Below, piece after piece: positions 31,674 to 41,465 of a DNA stretch of 50,938 nt (within the stretch, counting starts at the first letter, position 1; every line of letters begins with the position of its first letter). Position numbers and translations under genes: made by a program. The stretch comes from Minwuia thermotolerans (GTDB lineage Bacteria > Pseudomonadota > Alphaproteobacteria > Minwuiales > Minwuiaceae), in contig BQJF01000022.1 in NCBI GenBank assembly GCA_021604565.1, positions 1 to 50,938 on the forward strand, in the 5' to 3' direction. The notes beneath the pieces are model-generated. The model did no database searches. It saw nothing but the letters and a program-made list of their open reading frames with translations, and was not told the DNA's origin.

Positions 31674-32960
31674 TCAGCCCTTCGCGGCTTCGATGACGGT
31701 CTGTCCGCCCATGTAGGGTCGCAGGACCTCTGGCACGATGATGGAGCCATCGGCCTGCTGATAGTTCTCGATCACCGCGATCATCGCCCTGCCCACCGCC
31801 AGCCCCGATCCGTTCAGGGTATGGACGAAGCGGGTCTTCTTCTCGCCTTCGGGCCGATAGCGGGCATTCATGCGACGCGCCTGAAAGTCCAGCGTATTGG
31901 AGCAGGAGGAGATTTCGCGGTACCGCTGCTGCCCCGGCAGCCAGACTTCCAGATCATAGGTCTTGGTGGCGGTGAAACCCATGTCACCGCTGCAGAGCTT
32001 CATGACCTGATAGGCCAACCCCAGTCGCTGCAGCAGGGTTTCAGCGCACCCTGTCATGCGCTCCAGCTCCGCCTCCGACTGGTCGTCGGTGGTGACCACC
32101 ACCATTTCCACCTTCATGAACTGGTGCTGGCGGATCATGCCGCGCGTGTCCCGCCCGGCCGAACCCGCTTCCGACCGGAAGCACGGCGTCAGCGCCGTCA
32201 TGCGCATCGGCAGGCTTGCCGCATCGACGATCTGCTCCCGCACCATGTTGGTCAGCGGCACCTCCGACGTCGGCACCAGCCAGAAGCCATTGTCGGTGTG
32301 AAACAGGTCTTCCGAAAACTTGGGTAACTGACCGGTCCCGAACACGGCCTCATCCCGCACCAGCAGCGGCGGATTGACTTCCTCGAACCCGAACTCCGAC
32401 GTCTGGACATCCAGGAACCAGTTCGCCAGTGCGCGCTCCAGCCGGGCCAGCCCGCCGCGCAGCACGACGAAACGTGCACCGGACATGGCCGCGGCCCGGT
32501 CGAAATCCATCAGACCGAGCGCCTCCCCCAGTTCGAAATGTTCCTTCGGTGCAAAGTCGAATGACGGGGCGTCCCCCACCTGGCGCACCAGTTCGTTGGC
32601 GTCCTCATCGGCGCCGACCGGCACATCGGCGGCGGGAACATTCGGAATACCGGCCAGTTCCAGCGTCAGCGCCGCCTCGCGCTCCCGATCCTCTTCCTCA
32701 AGGCGCTGCACGTCCGTCTTCAGGTCGGCAGTGGCCTGCATCAGGCGCTGTGCCTCTGCCTCGTCGCCGCTGCCCTTGGCCTTGCCGATGGCCTTTGCGG
32801 TCGCATTCCGCTCCGACTGCTTGCGCTGCATCTCGTTCTGGATGGACAGCCTTGCCTCGTACATCTCCACAAGCGAGGCGGCGCGGGCGACGTGGCCGCG
32901 CGCTGTCATGGCTTGGTCGAAGGCATCCCGGTTCTCCCGGATCCAGCGAATATCGTGCAT
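31674..32960 (-). CDS. serS: Seryl-tRNA synthetase
   Basis: A 428-aa class II synthetase charging tRNA-Ser (and tRNA-Sec where present). The N-terminal long antiparallel coiled coil, which grips the tRNA long variable arm, covers about residues 25-105 with many charged heptads. Class II motifs follow: a motif 2 loop [20 protein letters not shown] then FMKVE, the TSEVPLTN block, and motif 3 [18 protein letters not shown]. Length is standard. It is first gene of the serS-surE-pcm-lytM cluster and is divergent from an epoxide-hydrolase-like gene. Confidence 0.96.
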   Translation of the reverse strand: MHDIRWIRENRDAFDQAMTARGHVARAASLVEMYEARLSIQNEMQRKQSERNATAKAIGKAKGSGDEAEAQRLMQATADLKTDVQRLEEEDREREAALTLELAGIPNVPAADVPVGADEDANELVRQVGDAPSFDFAPKEHFELGEALGLMDFDRAAAMSGARFVVLRGGLARLERALANWFLDVQTSEFGFEEVNPPLLVRDEAVFGTGQLPKFSEDLFHTDNGFWLVPTSEVPLTNMVREQIVDAASLPMRMTALTPCFRSEAGSAGRDTRGMIRQHQFMKVEMVVVTTDDQSEAELERMTGCAETLLQRLGLAYQVMKLCSGDMGFTATKTYDLEVWLPGQQRYREISSCSNTLDFQARRMNARYRPEGEKKTRFVHTLNGSGLAVGRAMIAVIENYQQADGSIIVPEVLRPYMGGQTVIEAAKG

Positions 32961-33099
32961 GGGATCAATTCCAGACTGAGTCTCAAGTGAAGTGCCCGCG
33001 CCTTATAGTGCACTTTGCAGGGCGATTGAATCCTTCTCATGACCTGAACCTGTGCCACCATGGGGGATCAGACATGCATGGCCGCCGGGGAGACGAACC

Positions 33100-34086
33100 A
33101 TGAGCAGCATTCTCGACCGTATCCAGTTCCGCACCGTCGCCACGAATGGAGTCGAACTGCGCGTTGCAATCACTGGTGAAGGCCCGCTGGTGGTCATGGT
33201 CCACGGCTGGCCGGAGAGCTGGTACTCCTGGCGGCATCAGATGGGTCCCATCGCAGACGCGGGCTATCAGGTGGCGGCAATCGACGTACGCGGCTATGGC
33301 GGCAGCAGCAAGCCGCACGCGGTCGAGGCCTATGACATGGAGAGCCTGACCGGCGATGTGGCCGGGCTGATCCCGGCGCTGGGTCACGAGACTGCCATCC
33401 TGATCGGCCATGACTGGGGTGCACCCATCGTGTGGAACACGGCCCTGCTGCATCCGGCGCGGGTCAGCGCCGTCGCCGGGCTTTCGGTTCCCTATCTCGG
33501 CCCCGGCCCGGCACCCTTCATCGATATCGTGAAACAGGTCTTCACGGCCAAGGGACGCTTCTTCTACCAGGTCTATTTCCAGGATGAAGGAGTGGGTGAG
33601 GCCGAGTTGGAGGCAGACATTCGCGGTGGGCTGCGGCGGGTCTATTACGCCATCTCCGGTGACGCCCCCGACGGCACCTGGCCGACCGACAAGCCACATG
33701 GCGCAACGCTGCTGGAACGGTTGCCCGACCCCGACCCGTTTCCGGCCTGGCTGACGGAGAACGACATCGACTTCTTCGTTCGTGAATTCGAACAGTCAGG
33801 CTTTCGCGGGCCGCTGAACCGATACCGCAACCACCAGCGCGATTTCGCCTTGCTGAATGCCCTGCCCGACAAGCGCATCCATCAGCCCGCGCTCTACATC
33901 GGCGGCACGCGCGACCTCGTCCTGAAGATGCTGCCGGGCAAGGACATGGTGGCATCCATGACGCCACTGATACCGAACCTTTCAGACGCCGTGCTGCTGG
34001 AAGGCATCGGCCACTGGACCCAGCAGGAAGCCCCGGAACAGGTCACGCACCTGTTGCTCAACTGGATAAATTCGTTGAAAAAATAA
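33100..34086 (+). CDS. Alpha/beta hydrolase, epoxide hydrolase-like
   Basis: A 328-aa alpha/beta hydrolase with an aspartate nucleophile: MVHGWPESWYSWRHQM gives the HGxP oxyanion motif, DVRGYGGSSKP follows, and GHDWGAP is the nucleophile elbow (Asp rather than Ser). A cap with tyrosines follows (the FFYQVYFQ and NRYRNH segments hold the candidate epoxide-activating tyrosines), then the acid and GIGHWTQQEAPEQV with the catalytic His. This is the epoxide hydrolase or haloalkane dehalogenase layout; HGWPESW and the cap tyrosines favour epoxide hydrolase. ATG 33100 follows GGGGAGACGAACC. Physiological substrate unknown. Confidence 0.9.
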   Translation: MSSILDRIQFRTVATNGVELRVAITGEGPLVVMVHGWPESWYSWRHQMGPIADAGYQVAAIDVRGYGGSSKPHAVEAYDMESLTGDVAGLIPALGHETAILIGHDWGAPIVWNTALLHPARVSAVAGLSVPYLGPGPAPFIDIVKQVFTAKGRFFYQVYFQDEGVGEAELEADIRGGLRRVYYAISGDAPDGTWPTDKPHGATLLERLPDPDPFPAWLTENDIDFFVREFEQSGFRGPLNRYRNHQRDFALLNALPDKRIHQPALYIGGTRDLVLKMLPGKDMVASMTPLIPNLSDAVLLEGIGHWTQQEAPEQVTHLLLNWINSLKK

Positions 34087-34094
34087 AAATAACT

Positions 34095-34137
34095 CACTCC
34101 GGACACGTGGATTTTTCTTCTCCAGGTGCCCGGAGTG
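34095..34137. terminator. Probable shared terminator between convergent genes
   Basis: An inverted repeat CACTCCGG ... CCGGAGTG, with the inner arms ACACGTGG and CCAGGTGC partly extending the stem and a T-rich loop. It lies in the gap between the plus-strand epoxide hydrolase-like gene and the minus-strand Sel1-repeat gene, the expected place for a bidirectional terminator. There is no long T-run after the stem, so strength is uncertain. Confidence 0.6.
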
Positions 34138-34146
34138 ACTGTGTCG

Positions 34147-35136
34147 TCAACTGCTCTTTGCGAGACCACGATCAAAGATCGGAATCCATTCGGCTGCCAG
34201 GTCCTTGCCCTGCTGCAACTGCTTCTCCGTGATATCCTGGGACAGCTCCTTCAGTTCAGGCCTTGCGGCGCCGACACCGCGATCAATGGCAAGCTGCAGC
34301 CATTTCACGGCCTCGACCGGATCAGGCTCAACGCCCAGACCCTGTGCAAATGCAGCGCCAATATAGGCCTGGGAGCGCGGGTGATCCGCCTCCGCCGCCC
34401 TGAACAGCCAGTAGAAGCCGCGTTCGTGATCGACCGGATGGTTTGCCTTGCCGGTGAAGAACATCCGGCCGGCGAGAAACTGGCCGGCGCGGTCGCCGGC
34501 TGTCGCCGCAGCCTCATAGAGCTTTCCGGCCCGGACCACGTCGCGATCAACACCGACACCGATGATCAGGATGTTCGCGAGCTTCTTGTGCGCGTCGATG
34601 TCGCCGGCCTTGACCAGCGGTTCAAGCAGTGTGGCCGCGTTGCGGTACCAGAGTGCCGCGAGTTCCAGATCTTCCGGCGTGCCAAGTGCCTTGTGGTGCA
34701 TCTTGGCCAACTGGATCTGCATCTGGATATCTCCGCCGCGTGCCAGCGTCGAAACCTGCGGCAACGCCCGAGCAAAGAAGCTGTCGGAAAGCGCGACGTT
34801 CTCCTCCACCCCTCTGCCCCGACGATGGAACTCCGCCATACGCAACAGACCGCAGAGTGCGTCCTGCTCGGCGGCCTTGCCAAACCACTTGGCGGCGACC
34901 TTCAGGCCCCGCTGCGCCTCCTTGCCCCGGACGATCAATTCGCCCAGATCACACATTGCAACTGAACTGCCTTCCTTCGCCGCGACAAGCGTCTCTTCCC
35001 AGAGCAGCTTCTCATCCTGGCTCCGCTCGTCCTCTTCTTGCTGCGCCTGAGCCTGCGCCGCGCCCAGCATGATCGTGAGGACCATGGCACCACGGATCAG
35101 TGTCCGCCCTGTTCCCTTTGTGAAAGACCTCATCAT
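34147..35136 (-). CDS. Sel1-like repeat protein, exported
   Basis: A 329-aa protein with an N-terminal signal sequence (basic start, GAMVLTIMLGAAQAQA) and then about six helix-turn-helix Sel1/TPR-like repeats of about 36 residues, such as LKVAAKWFGKAAEQDALCGL and LAALWYRNAATLLEPLVKAG, ending with VEAVKWLQLAIDRG. Such proteins act as scaffolds for protein-protein contacts in the periplasm or envelope. ATG 35136 is chosen because GGAGGGG immediately precedes it. It lies alone between a terminator-like hairpin and a short gap before the GFA gene; no partner is evident. Confidence 0.83.
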   Translation of the reverse strand: MMRSFTKGTGRTLIRGAMVLTIMLGAAQAQAQQEEDERSQDEKLLWEETLVAAKEGSSVAMCDLGELIVRGKEAQRGLKVAAKWFGKAAEQDALCGLLRMAEFHRRGRGVEENVALSDSFFARALPQVSTLARGGDIQMQIQLAKMHHKALGTPEDLELAALWYRNAATLLEPLVKAGDIDAHKKLANILIIGVGVDRDVVRAGKLYEAAATAGDRAGQFLAGRMFFTGKANHPVDHERGFYWLFRAAEADHPRSQAYIGAAFAQGLGVEPDPVEAVKWLQLAIDRGVGAARPELKELSQDITEKQLQQGKDLAAEWIPIFDRGLAKSS

Positions 35137-35249
35137 TCCCCTCCATTTACGAGCGGCATGCATGTGGGCCGCTTCCAGGGAGCTGACAGGCAAGCCATGT
35201 GCCAAACTCGAATAGATGCCAGGGCAACTAATTGATTCTCAAGGACTCC

Positions 35250-35687
35250 TCAGCTATTCTGCCGTCTGGGCGGCATGGGAACATCATCTCCACCTGCCCC
35301 GAAACAGGGGACACCATCATCGGGCGTGTAATATTCACCCGCGTCGTCCGTGAAGGTGTGCGCCGCCAGTTTCAGCCCGTGACCCTTGTCAAGCGCGCCC
35401 GCCGAAATGGACGTCCTGCCCGCGCCATCGGTCGCGAAGAACAGCATGGATCCACATTTGCGACAGAACCCGCGCTGGCTGTCCGCGCTGGAGCGATACC
35501 AGGAGAGTGAATCCTCCCCCGTCAGGTTCAGATCATCGTCCCACGCCGCGGTGAAAGCCAGAAAGTGACTGGTCTGCCGTCGGCACATCGTGCAGTGACA
35601 ACCGATGATCTGCTTCATCGGACCATTGATCTCGAATGCCACCGCGCCACAGAGACATCTGCCGCGAACAGGTCCTGATGCAATCAT
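35250..35687 (-). CDS. GFA family protein (glutathione-dependent formaldehyde-activating type fold)
   Basis: A 145-aa small zinc-fold protein with the cysteine pattern of GFA proteins: GRCLCGAV, then GCHCTMCRR, then GFCRKCGSMLFF. The founding member catalyses addition of glutathione to formaldehyde, but most family members have unknown substrates and bind zinc. ATG 35687 gives the normal length; an open frame further upstream lacks support. Its start is 85 bases from the start of the divergent ferredoxin-like gene. Confidence 0.85.
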   Translation of the reverse strand: MIASGPVRGRCLCGAVAFEINGPMKQIIGCHCTMCRRQTSHFLAFTAAWDDDLNLTGEDSLSWYRSSADSQRGFCRKCGSMLFFATDGAGRTSISAGALDKGHGLKLAAHTFTDDAGEYYTPDDGVPCFGAGGDDVPMPPRRQNS

Positions 35688-35772
35688 GGCTTTGTTCCTT
35701 TTATGTTCTCGTATTCCGCGATAGAAGCAGAAGGTGACGCATGAGACAAGCAAACCCGTGGACACGCAGGCC

Positions 35773-36414
35773 ATGACCGACAGGAAGGATCAGGTGACCG
35801 GGCTGGAGACACGTCTGCACGCCAATGGGCTTGTGCTGCTGGGCAGCATCGTCGAAGGCGGGCGGACCCGTGTCATGGTCGGCAACGCCGGTTCACGGAT
35901 GGTGCCGCACGTGCCGGGCCTGCCCGAAGCCGACCCGCGCGACGATCCCGTCAACCGCTGGACCCGGCAGGTCATGGAACCGATCGCGGAAGAGTTCGGG
36001 GCAACTGTCAGTTACCCCTTCGATGGGCCGCCCTGGCATCCGTTCGTGAGCTGGATGCTGGCGACAGGACAGGCATTCATCTCCCCGCTCGGCCTGGCTG
36101 TTCATCCGCGCTACGGCCTCTGGTTTGCCCTGCGCGCGGCCCTGCTGTTCGACCGGGTGCTGGTGCTGGACCCGCCTGATGCGGCTTCCCCCTGCGAGAC
36201 CTGCCGCGACCGACCCTGTCTTTCGGCCTGTCCGGTCGGTGCCTTCACGGGCACGGCCTATGACGCGGAGGGATGCCGCGACCATCTGGCGACAACAGCC
36301 GGTGATGACTGCATGACCCAGGGCTGCCGCGCCCGCCGGGCCTGCCCGGTTGGCACGGCGTGGCGCTACACACCTGCCCATGCAGGGTTCCACATGCGTG
36401 CCTTCGCCCGCTGA
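35773..36414 (+). CDS. Ferredoxin-like Fe-S protein, epoxyqueuosine reductase-related
   Basis: A 213-aa protein whose C-terminal third carries two cysteine groups: [18 protein letters not shown] and, near the end, [15 protein letters not shown], enough for one or two iron-sulfur clusters. The N-terminal part ([38 protein letters not shown]) resembles a portion of QueG-like 4Fe-4S reductases, but the protein is shorter, so it is probably a relative rather than QueG itself. I infer electron transfer to an unknown partner. ATG 35773 was chosen; GTG 35734 is an in-frame alternative. It overlaps nothing and precedes ilvD on the same strand. Confidence 0.7.
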   Translation: MTDRKDQVTGLETRLHANGLVLLGSIVEGGRTRVMVGNAGSRMVPHVPGLPEADPRDDPVNRWTRQVMEPIAEEFGATVSYPFDGPPWHPFVSWMLATGQAFISPLGLAVHPRYGLWFALRAALLFDRVLVLDPPDAASPCETCRDRPCLSACPVGAFTGTAYDAEGCRDHLATTAGDDCMTQGCRARRACPVGTAWRYTPAHAGFHMRAFAR

Positions 36415-36490
36415 TCCGGCCTGCTCCAACATATCTGGTGACCTGCGCCGGGATTCGGTAGAAATGACCTGTTCAGACCGGGAGGAAGTC

Positions 36491-38347
36491 ATGCCTGAAT
36501 ATCGTTCGCATCGCACCACGCAGGGCAAGCGCCAGGCCGCAGCCCGCGCCCTCTGGCGGGCCACGGGCACCGCGGAGCAGGACATGGCCAAGCCCATCGT
36601 GGCCATCGCCAACTCCTTCACCCAGTTCGTGCCCGGGCATGTGCACCTGAAGGATCTCGGGCAACTGGTGGCAGGGGAAGTCCACAAGGCCGGCGCGGTG
36701 GCGAAGGAGTTCAATACCATCGCGGTCGATGACGGCATCGCGATGGGGCATGAGGGCATGCTCTACAGCCTGCCGAGCCGGGAACTCATCGCTGACGGTA
36801 TCGAGTACATGGTCAATGCCCACTGTGCCGACGCGCTGGTCTGCATCTCCAATTGCGACAAGATCACCCCCGGCATGCTGATGGCCGCCATGCGTCTGAA
36901 CATCCCCACGATCTTCGTGTCCGGGGGTCCGATGGAGGCCGGCAAGGCCGTCATCGCGGGGCGGGAGCAGATCGTCGATGCGGTGGATGCGCTGGTCGCG
37001 GGCAACAACCCGAACATGCCCGATGAACATGTCCAGGCCATCGAGGACATTGCCTGCCCGACCTGTGGGTCCTGTGCCGGCATGTTCACGGCAAATTCAA
37101 TGAATTGCCTGGTGGAGGCGCTGGGTCTCGGTCTGCCCGGCAACGGCAGCATTCTCGCCACGCATGCGCTGCGGCGCGGTCTTTTCGAGAAGGCCGGGCG
37201 ACAGATCGTGGAACTGACCCGCCGACACTACGAACTCGGTGACATGGACGTGCTGCCGCGCGCCATTGCCAACCGGACGTCGTTCGAGAACGCCATGTCG
37301 CTCGACATTGCCATGGGGGGATCGACCAACACGGTGCTGCATCTGCTGGCCGCGGCGTTCGAGGGAGAAATTCCCTTCACGATGGAGGACATCGACCGCC
37401 TGTCACGCAATGTGCCGAACCTGTGCAAGGTCTCCCCGTCTGTCCCCGACTATCACATGGAGGATGTGCACCGTGCAGGCGGCATCATGGCGATCCTGGG
37501 AGAGATGGCGCGTGGCGGGCTGCTCGACACCTCCACCACCGATGTGCTGGGCCTGACGCTGGAGGAGAAGCTGGCGCTGTATGACGTGCGTGTCACGAAG
37601 GATGAGGTGATCCGCCACTTCTACCGCGCTGCACCCGGTCGCCGCCGCATGCTGGAGGCCTTCGGGCAGGACAGCTACTACGAAACCCTTGACACCGACC
37701 GGGCGGCGGGCTGCATCCGCGATGTGGAGCATGCCTATTCGCAGGATGGCGGCCTGGCCGTACTGAGCGGCAACCTCGCCGTGGACGGCTGCATCGTGAA
37801 GACCGCCGGGGTCGACCCGTCGATCCTGAAATTCGAAGGCCCTGCAAAGGTCTTCCATTCGGAGAACGCCGCCTCCGCCGGGATCATGGGCGGGGAAGTG
37901 GTCGAGGGCGATGTCGTCGTCATCATCTATGAAGGCCCGCGCGGCGGCCCCGGCATGCAGGAAATGCTGATGCCCACGTCGATGCTGAAGGCGATGGGGC
38001 TGGCCACCACCTGTGCGCTGCTGACCGACGGTCGCTTCTCCGGCGCCACCTCCGGCCTGTCCATCGGTCATGCCTCACCAGAGGCGGCGGAAATGGGCAC
38101 CATCGGGCTGGTGGAGAACGGTGACCGCATCCGCATCGACATTCCGGGCCGCAGCATCGAACTGCTGGTGGACGACGAAACCCTCGCCGCCCGTCGCGAT
38201 GCCATGAACAAGCGTGGCGACGGCGGCTGGCAGGCCGTGGGTCGCGACCGCAAGGTCTCCCGCGCCCTGCAGGCCTACGCCGCCCTCACCCGCTCCGCCG
38301 CCCACGGCGCCGTGCGCGATCCGGCAGTGCTGTCGGAGATGAAGTGA
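36491..38347 (+). CDS. ilvD: Dihydroxy-acid dehydratase
   Basis: A 618-aa enzyme, the normal length. It removes water from 2,3-dihydroxy-3-methylbutanoate and its isoleucine-pathway homologue, in valine, leucine and isoleucine synthesis. Iron-sulfur cluster and magnesium motifs are visible: [31 protein letters not shown], and [19 protein letters not shown] with the cluster cysteines. GGAGGAAGTC precedes ATG 36491. It is convergent with the HlyD gene and no other ilv gene is in view, as is common for scattered ilvD. Confidence 0.96.
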   Translation: MPEYRSHRTTQGKRQAAARALWRATGTAEQDMAKPIVAIANSFTQFVPGHVHLKDLGQLVAGEVHKAGAVAKEFNTIAVDDGIAMGHEGMLYSLPSRELIADGIEYMVNAHCADALVCISNCDKITPGMLMAAMRLNIPTIFVSGGPMEAGKAVIAGREQIVDAVDALVAGNNPNMPDEHVQAIEDIACPTCGSCAGMFTANSMNCLVEALGLGLPGNGSILATHALRRGLFEKAGRQIVELTRRHYELGDMDVLPRAIANRTSFENAMSLDIAMGGSTNTVLHLLAAAFEGEIPFTMEDIDRLSRNVPNLCKVSPSVPDYHMEDVHRAGGIMAILGEMARGGLLDTSTTDVLGLTLEEKLALYDVRVTKDEVIRHFYRAAPGRRRMLEAFGQDSYYETLDTDRAAGCIRDVEHAYSQDGGLAVLSGNLAVDGCIVKTAGVDPSILKFEGPAKVFHSENAASAGIMGGEVVEGDVVVIIYEGPRGGPGMQEMLMPTSMLKAMGLATTCALLTDGRFSGATSGLSIGHASPEAAEMGTIGLVENGDRIRIDIPGRSIELLVDDETLAARRDAMNKRGDGGWQAVGRDRKVSRALQAYAALTRSAAHGAVRDPAVLSEMK

Positions 38348-38362
38348 CATTGCTGTCGCGGC

Positions 38363-39676
38363 TCACCGGTCGCGCAGCGCGTCGTCCTTCAGGGCGGCGA
38401 GGGGTTGCAGCAGGTACTGCAGGATGGTGCGCTTGCCGGTCAGGATATCGACCTCCGCGACCATGCCCGGCAGGATCGGCAGGGTATCGCCATCATCGTC
38501 GGTGAGGATGTTTTCGGTCACCCGGACATGGGCGAGGTAGCGGGCATTGCCGCGCTCGTCCTCGATGGCGTCCGGACTGATGTGCGTCACCTGCCCCTTC
38601 AGGGATCCGTAGGTGGTGAAGTCATAGGCGGTGAGTTTCACCCGCGCGGGCTGACCCACATAGACGAAACCGATCTGCGACGGCTCGATCGCAACCTCCG
38701 CCAGCAATCGGTCATCATCGGGCACGATCTCGACCAGCGACTGTCCCGGCTGGGCGACGCCGCCGATGGTCGAGACCAGAACCTGGTTCACGATGCCATC
38801 CGTCGGGGCCAGGATCGACGTGCGCGCCAGCTTGTCACGGTGCGCGGGCAGCGCCTCCACCACTTCCGTGTATTCCTGTCGCGCCTTCGTCAGTTCCTCG
38901 GACGAACGGGCCTGGAAACGACTGCGTGTCGCCGCGATCTCCAGTCTCACTTCCTCCAGCGCACTCTGGTGGCGCAGCAGTGACAGGCGAGCGATATCGC
39001 GTTCCGATTCCGCGGCGACCAATCCCTTCTCCGACTCGATCAGGTGCATCTCCGGTTCCAGCCCGCGTTTCACGATCCCCTCGATCATGCTGTATTCCCG
39101 CTGCGCCACGGTCACCGAACGCTCGGCATTCGCCGCTGCCAGCTTCGCTTCAGCCAGCGCCTGTCGGCGTTGCAGCAACCGCGACTGCAGCACCGAGAGT
39201 TCTGCCTGCAACTGGGACCAGCGCGCGTCGAACAGCATCAGTTCCCGCGCCACGATCTCGGCTGCGCCGTCGCGGGTCTCCGCGGTGAAGGCCGGTCTGA
39301 CCAGTTCGCTTTCACCCATCAGGCGGGAGATGCGCGCCTGTGCAGCGAAATAGCGTTGCCGCAGGCGATTGAAGTCACCGGTGAAGACTGTCTGGTCGAG
39401 GCGCAGAACCACCTGACCGGCTTCGACGCGGTCACCTTCCTGGACCAGGATCTCGCTGATGATGCCACCCTCCAGGTTCTGCACGACCTGCAGTTCACCG
39501 GACGGGATGACCTTGCCCTGGCCGCGCGTGACCTGATCGAGGGCCGTCAGGTGAGCCCAGACCACGACAGCGATGAAACAGCAGAGGATGACGAGCAACA
39601 GCATCCGCGCCGCTCCGGCCGGTTTCACGCTCGTGGCCACCTCTGCCATGTAGTCCTGTGTCGCCAGATCAGTCAT
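38363..39676 (-). CDS. Type I secretion membrane fusion protein (HlyD family)
   Basis: A 437-aa periplasmic adaptor. It starts with a short cytoplasmic tail, then one membrane helix (ARMLLLVILCCFIAVVVWAH), then the lipoyl-like half VIPSGELQVVQNLEGGIISE, a long coiled coil (about 100-270, rich in E, R, L, A), and the second lipoyl half with VNQVLVSTIGGVAQPGQSLV. The protein bridges the ABC exporter and the TolC-type channel. Its ATG overlaps the end of the ABC gene by eight bases, so the two are translated together. It is the last gene of the secretion operon and converges on ilvD. Confidence 0.93.
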   Translation of the reverse strand: MTDLATQDYMAEVATSVKPAGAARMLLLVILCCFIAVVVWAHLTALDQVTRGQGKVIPSGELQVVQNLEGGIISEILVQEGDRVEAGQVVLRLDQTVFTGDFNRLRQRYFAAQARISRLMGESELVRPAFTAETRDGAAEIVARELMLFDARWSQLQAELSVLQSRLLQRRQALAEAKLAAANAERSVTVAQREYSMIEGIVKRGLEPEMHLIESEKGLVAAESERDIARLSLLRHQSALEEVRLEIAATRSRFQARSSEELTKARQEYTEVVEALPAHRDKLARTSILAPTDGIVNQVLVSTIGGVAQPGQSLVEIVPDDDRLLAEVAIEPSQIGFVYVGQPARVKLTAYDFTTYGSLKGQVTHISPDAIEDERGNARYLAHVRVTENILTDDDGDTLPILPGMVAEVDILTGKRTILQYLLQPLAALKDDALRDR

Positions 39677-41465
39677 CACCCGCCTCCGAGTCACGGGCAT
39701 CCGCACCGGTCTCGGTCGGCGGATCCGGCTGTGGCGGCGGCGCATCCGGCACCGGCTCGGCACTGGCGAGATGGCGCAGCACCTCCTCCCGCGGGCCATA
39801 GGCGAAGATGCGTCCCCCCTCCACGATCATGATCTTGTTGACCAGCCGCAGCATGCTCGACTTGTGCGTCACCACCAGCATGGTCTTGCCTTCGGCGGCC
39901 TGTCGCATGCGCTCGATCAATGCGGTTTCGCTGCGGGTATCGAGGGCGCTGGTCGGTTCATCCAGCACCAGCACCTGCGGGTTGGCGACCAGCGCACGGG
40001 CCAGCGCTATCGCCTGCCGCTGGCCGCCGGACAGACCTTCCCCCTTCTCCGCGATGCGCAGGTCATAGCCGGATGGCAGATGCCCGACGAAATCATGAAC
40101 CCCGGCCGTCTGCGCAGCCTGCAGTACTTCCGCGTCCGTCGCATCCGGATGACCGATGGCGATGTTCTCCCGGATCGTGCCGGAGAAGAGCTGCGTGTCC
40201 TGCAGCATCGCGCCCACATTCCGGCGCAGGTCCGCCGGATCGAACTGGCGAATGTCGGTGTCGTCGATCAGGATGGAGCCGTCTTCCGGCTCGAAGAGGC
40301 CCAGAACCAGACGGGCCAGGGTACTCTTGCCCGATCCGATCCGACCCAGGATCGCAACCCGGTCGCCCGGATTGATGGTGAAGGTGATGTCGTTGATCGC
40401 CGGGGTATGGGCATCCGGATAGCGAAAACGCACTCCCTTGAACGCCACCTGTCCCTGCACCTTCTCCCGCCGCAGGTAGGCGCGGTTCCGGTTGCGGTCA
40501 CTGCCCGACTTCATCAGGGCATCCAGCGCCCGATAGGACATCAGTGCATGCTGCGCCCGGGTCAGGATATTCGCGGTCTGCGCCAGCGGCCCCATGCAGC
40601 GGCCACTCAGGATCACACAGGCAACCAGAGCCCCCATGGTGACCAGCCCGTCCTGGATCAGGAACACACCGTAGAACACGATGCCGACCTGCACCGCCTG
40701 CTGGGCGCTGTTGGTCAGGTTGGTCGCCGATTGCGCCGTCAGGCGGGTGCGCAGGCCCAGCGCCGACTGGCGGTCAACACTTTCCTCCCAGCGGCGACCC
40801 ATGAAGTTGCCGCCACCGACGCTCTTCAGTGTCTCGAGGCCCGAAACAGCCTCCACGATCACCGACTGTTTTGATGCACCTTCCTGAAAGCTGCGGCTGA
40901 TCAGCCGCGACAGGATCGGCTGCACCAGTCCGGCATAGATCAACACCACCGGGACGACGATGGCCGGTACCAGCGCCACAGGTCCACCGATGACCCAGAT
41001 CACCCCCAGGAACAGGAAGATGAACGGCAGGTCCACCACCGCGGCGAGGGTTGCGGAGGCGAAGAAGTCCCGCAGCGTGTCGAACTCCTTCATCGTGTTG
41101 GCATAGCCGCCGGTACTGCCACGTCGCGCCGCCAGATCCATGCTCATCATCTGCTGGAACAGCGCCCGGCCGATGACCAGATCCGCCCGACGGCTGGCGA
41201 CATCGATGAAATACCCGCGCAGGGTTCGCAGCACATAGTCGAAACCGATGATCACCACCATGCCAAGCGCCAGCGCCACCAGGGAATCGATCGCATTGTT
41301 GGGAATGACCCGGTCGTAGACGACCATGATGAAGATGGACGAACCCAGTGCCAGCAGGTTGGAGACCATGGCCGCCAGAATGACCTGGCCATAGATGCCG
41401 CGGTTGAACCAGAACGGCCCCCAGAACCAGTGCGATTTCAGCCCGATGTCCGTCGGATTGCTCAT
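39669..41465 (-). CDS. Type I secretion ABC exporter (permease/ATPase)
   Basis: A 598-aa half-transporter with six transmembrane helices in the first about 300 residues and an ATPase domain: Walker A GRIGSGKST, signature LSGGQRQAIALARALV, Walker B VLVLDEPTSALD, and H-loop VTHKS. It lacks a C39 peptidase or a long CLD-like N-terminus, like LapB-type exporters of RTX adhesins. The energy of ATP moves the RTX cargo from cytoplasm to outside in one step. ATG 41465 overlaps the TolC-type stop by four bases. The extreme C-terminus is Pro/Asp/Glu-rich and probably unstructured. Confidence 0.95.
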   Translation of the reverse strand: MSNPTDIGLKSHWFWGPFWFNRGIYGQVILAAMVSNLLALGSSIFIMVVYDRVIPNNAIDSLVALALGMVVIIGFDYVLRTLRGYFIDVASRRADLVIGRALFQQMMSMDLAARRGSTGGYANTMKEFDTLRDFFASATLAAVVDLPFIFLFLGVIWVIGGPVALVPAIVVPVVLIYAGLVQPILSRLISRSFQEGASKQSVIVEAVSGLETLKSVGGGNFMGRRWEESVDRQSALGLRTRLTAQSATNLTNSAQQAVQVGIVFYGVFLIQDGLVTMGALVACVILSGRCMGPLAQTANILTRAQHALMSYRALDALMKSGSDRNRNRAYLRREKVQGQVAFKGVRFRYPDAHTPAINDITFTINPGDRVAILGRIGSGKSTLARLVLGLFEPEDGSILIDDTDIRQFDPADLRRNVGAMLQDTQLFSGTIRENIAIGHPDATDAEVLQAAQTAGVHDFVGHLPSGYDLRIAEKGEGLSGGQRQAIALARALVANPQVLVLDEPTSALDTRSETALIERMRQAAEGKTMLVVTHKSSMLRLVNKIMIVEGGRIFAYGPREEVLRHLASAEPVPDAPPPQPDPPTETGADARDSEAGDD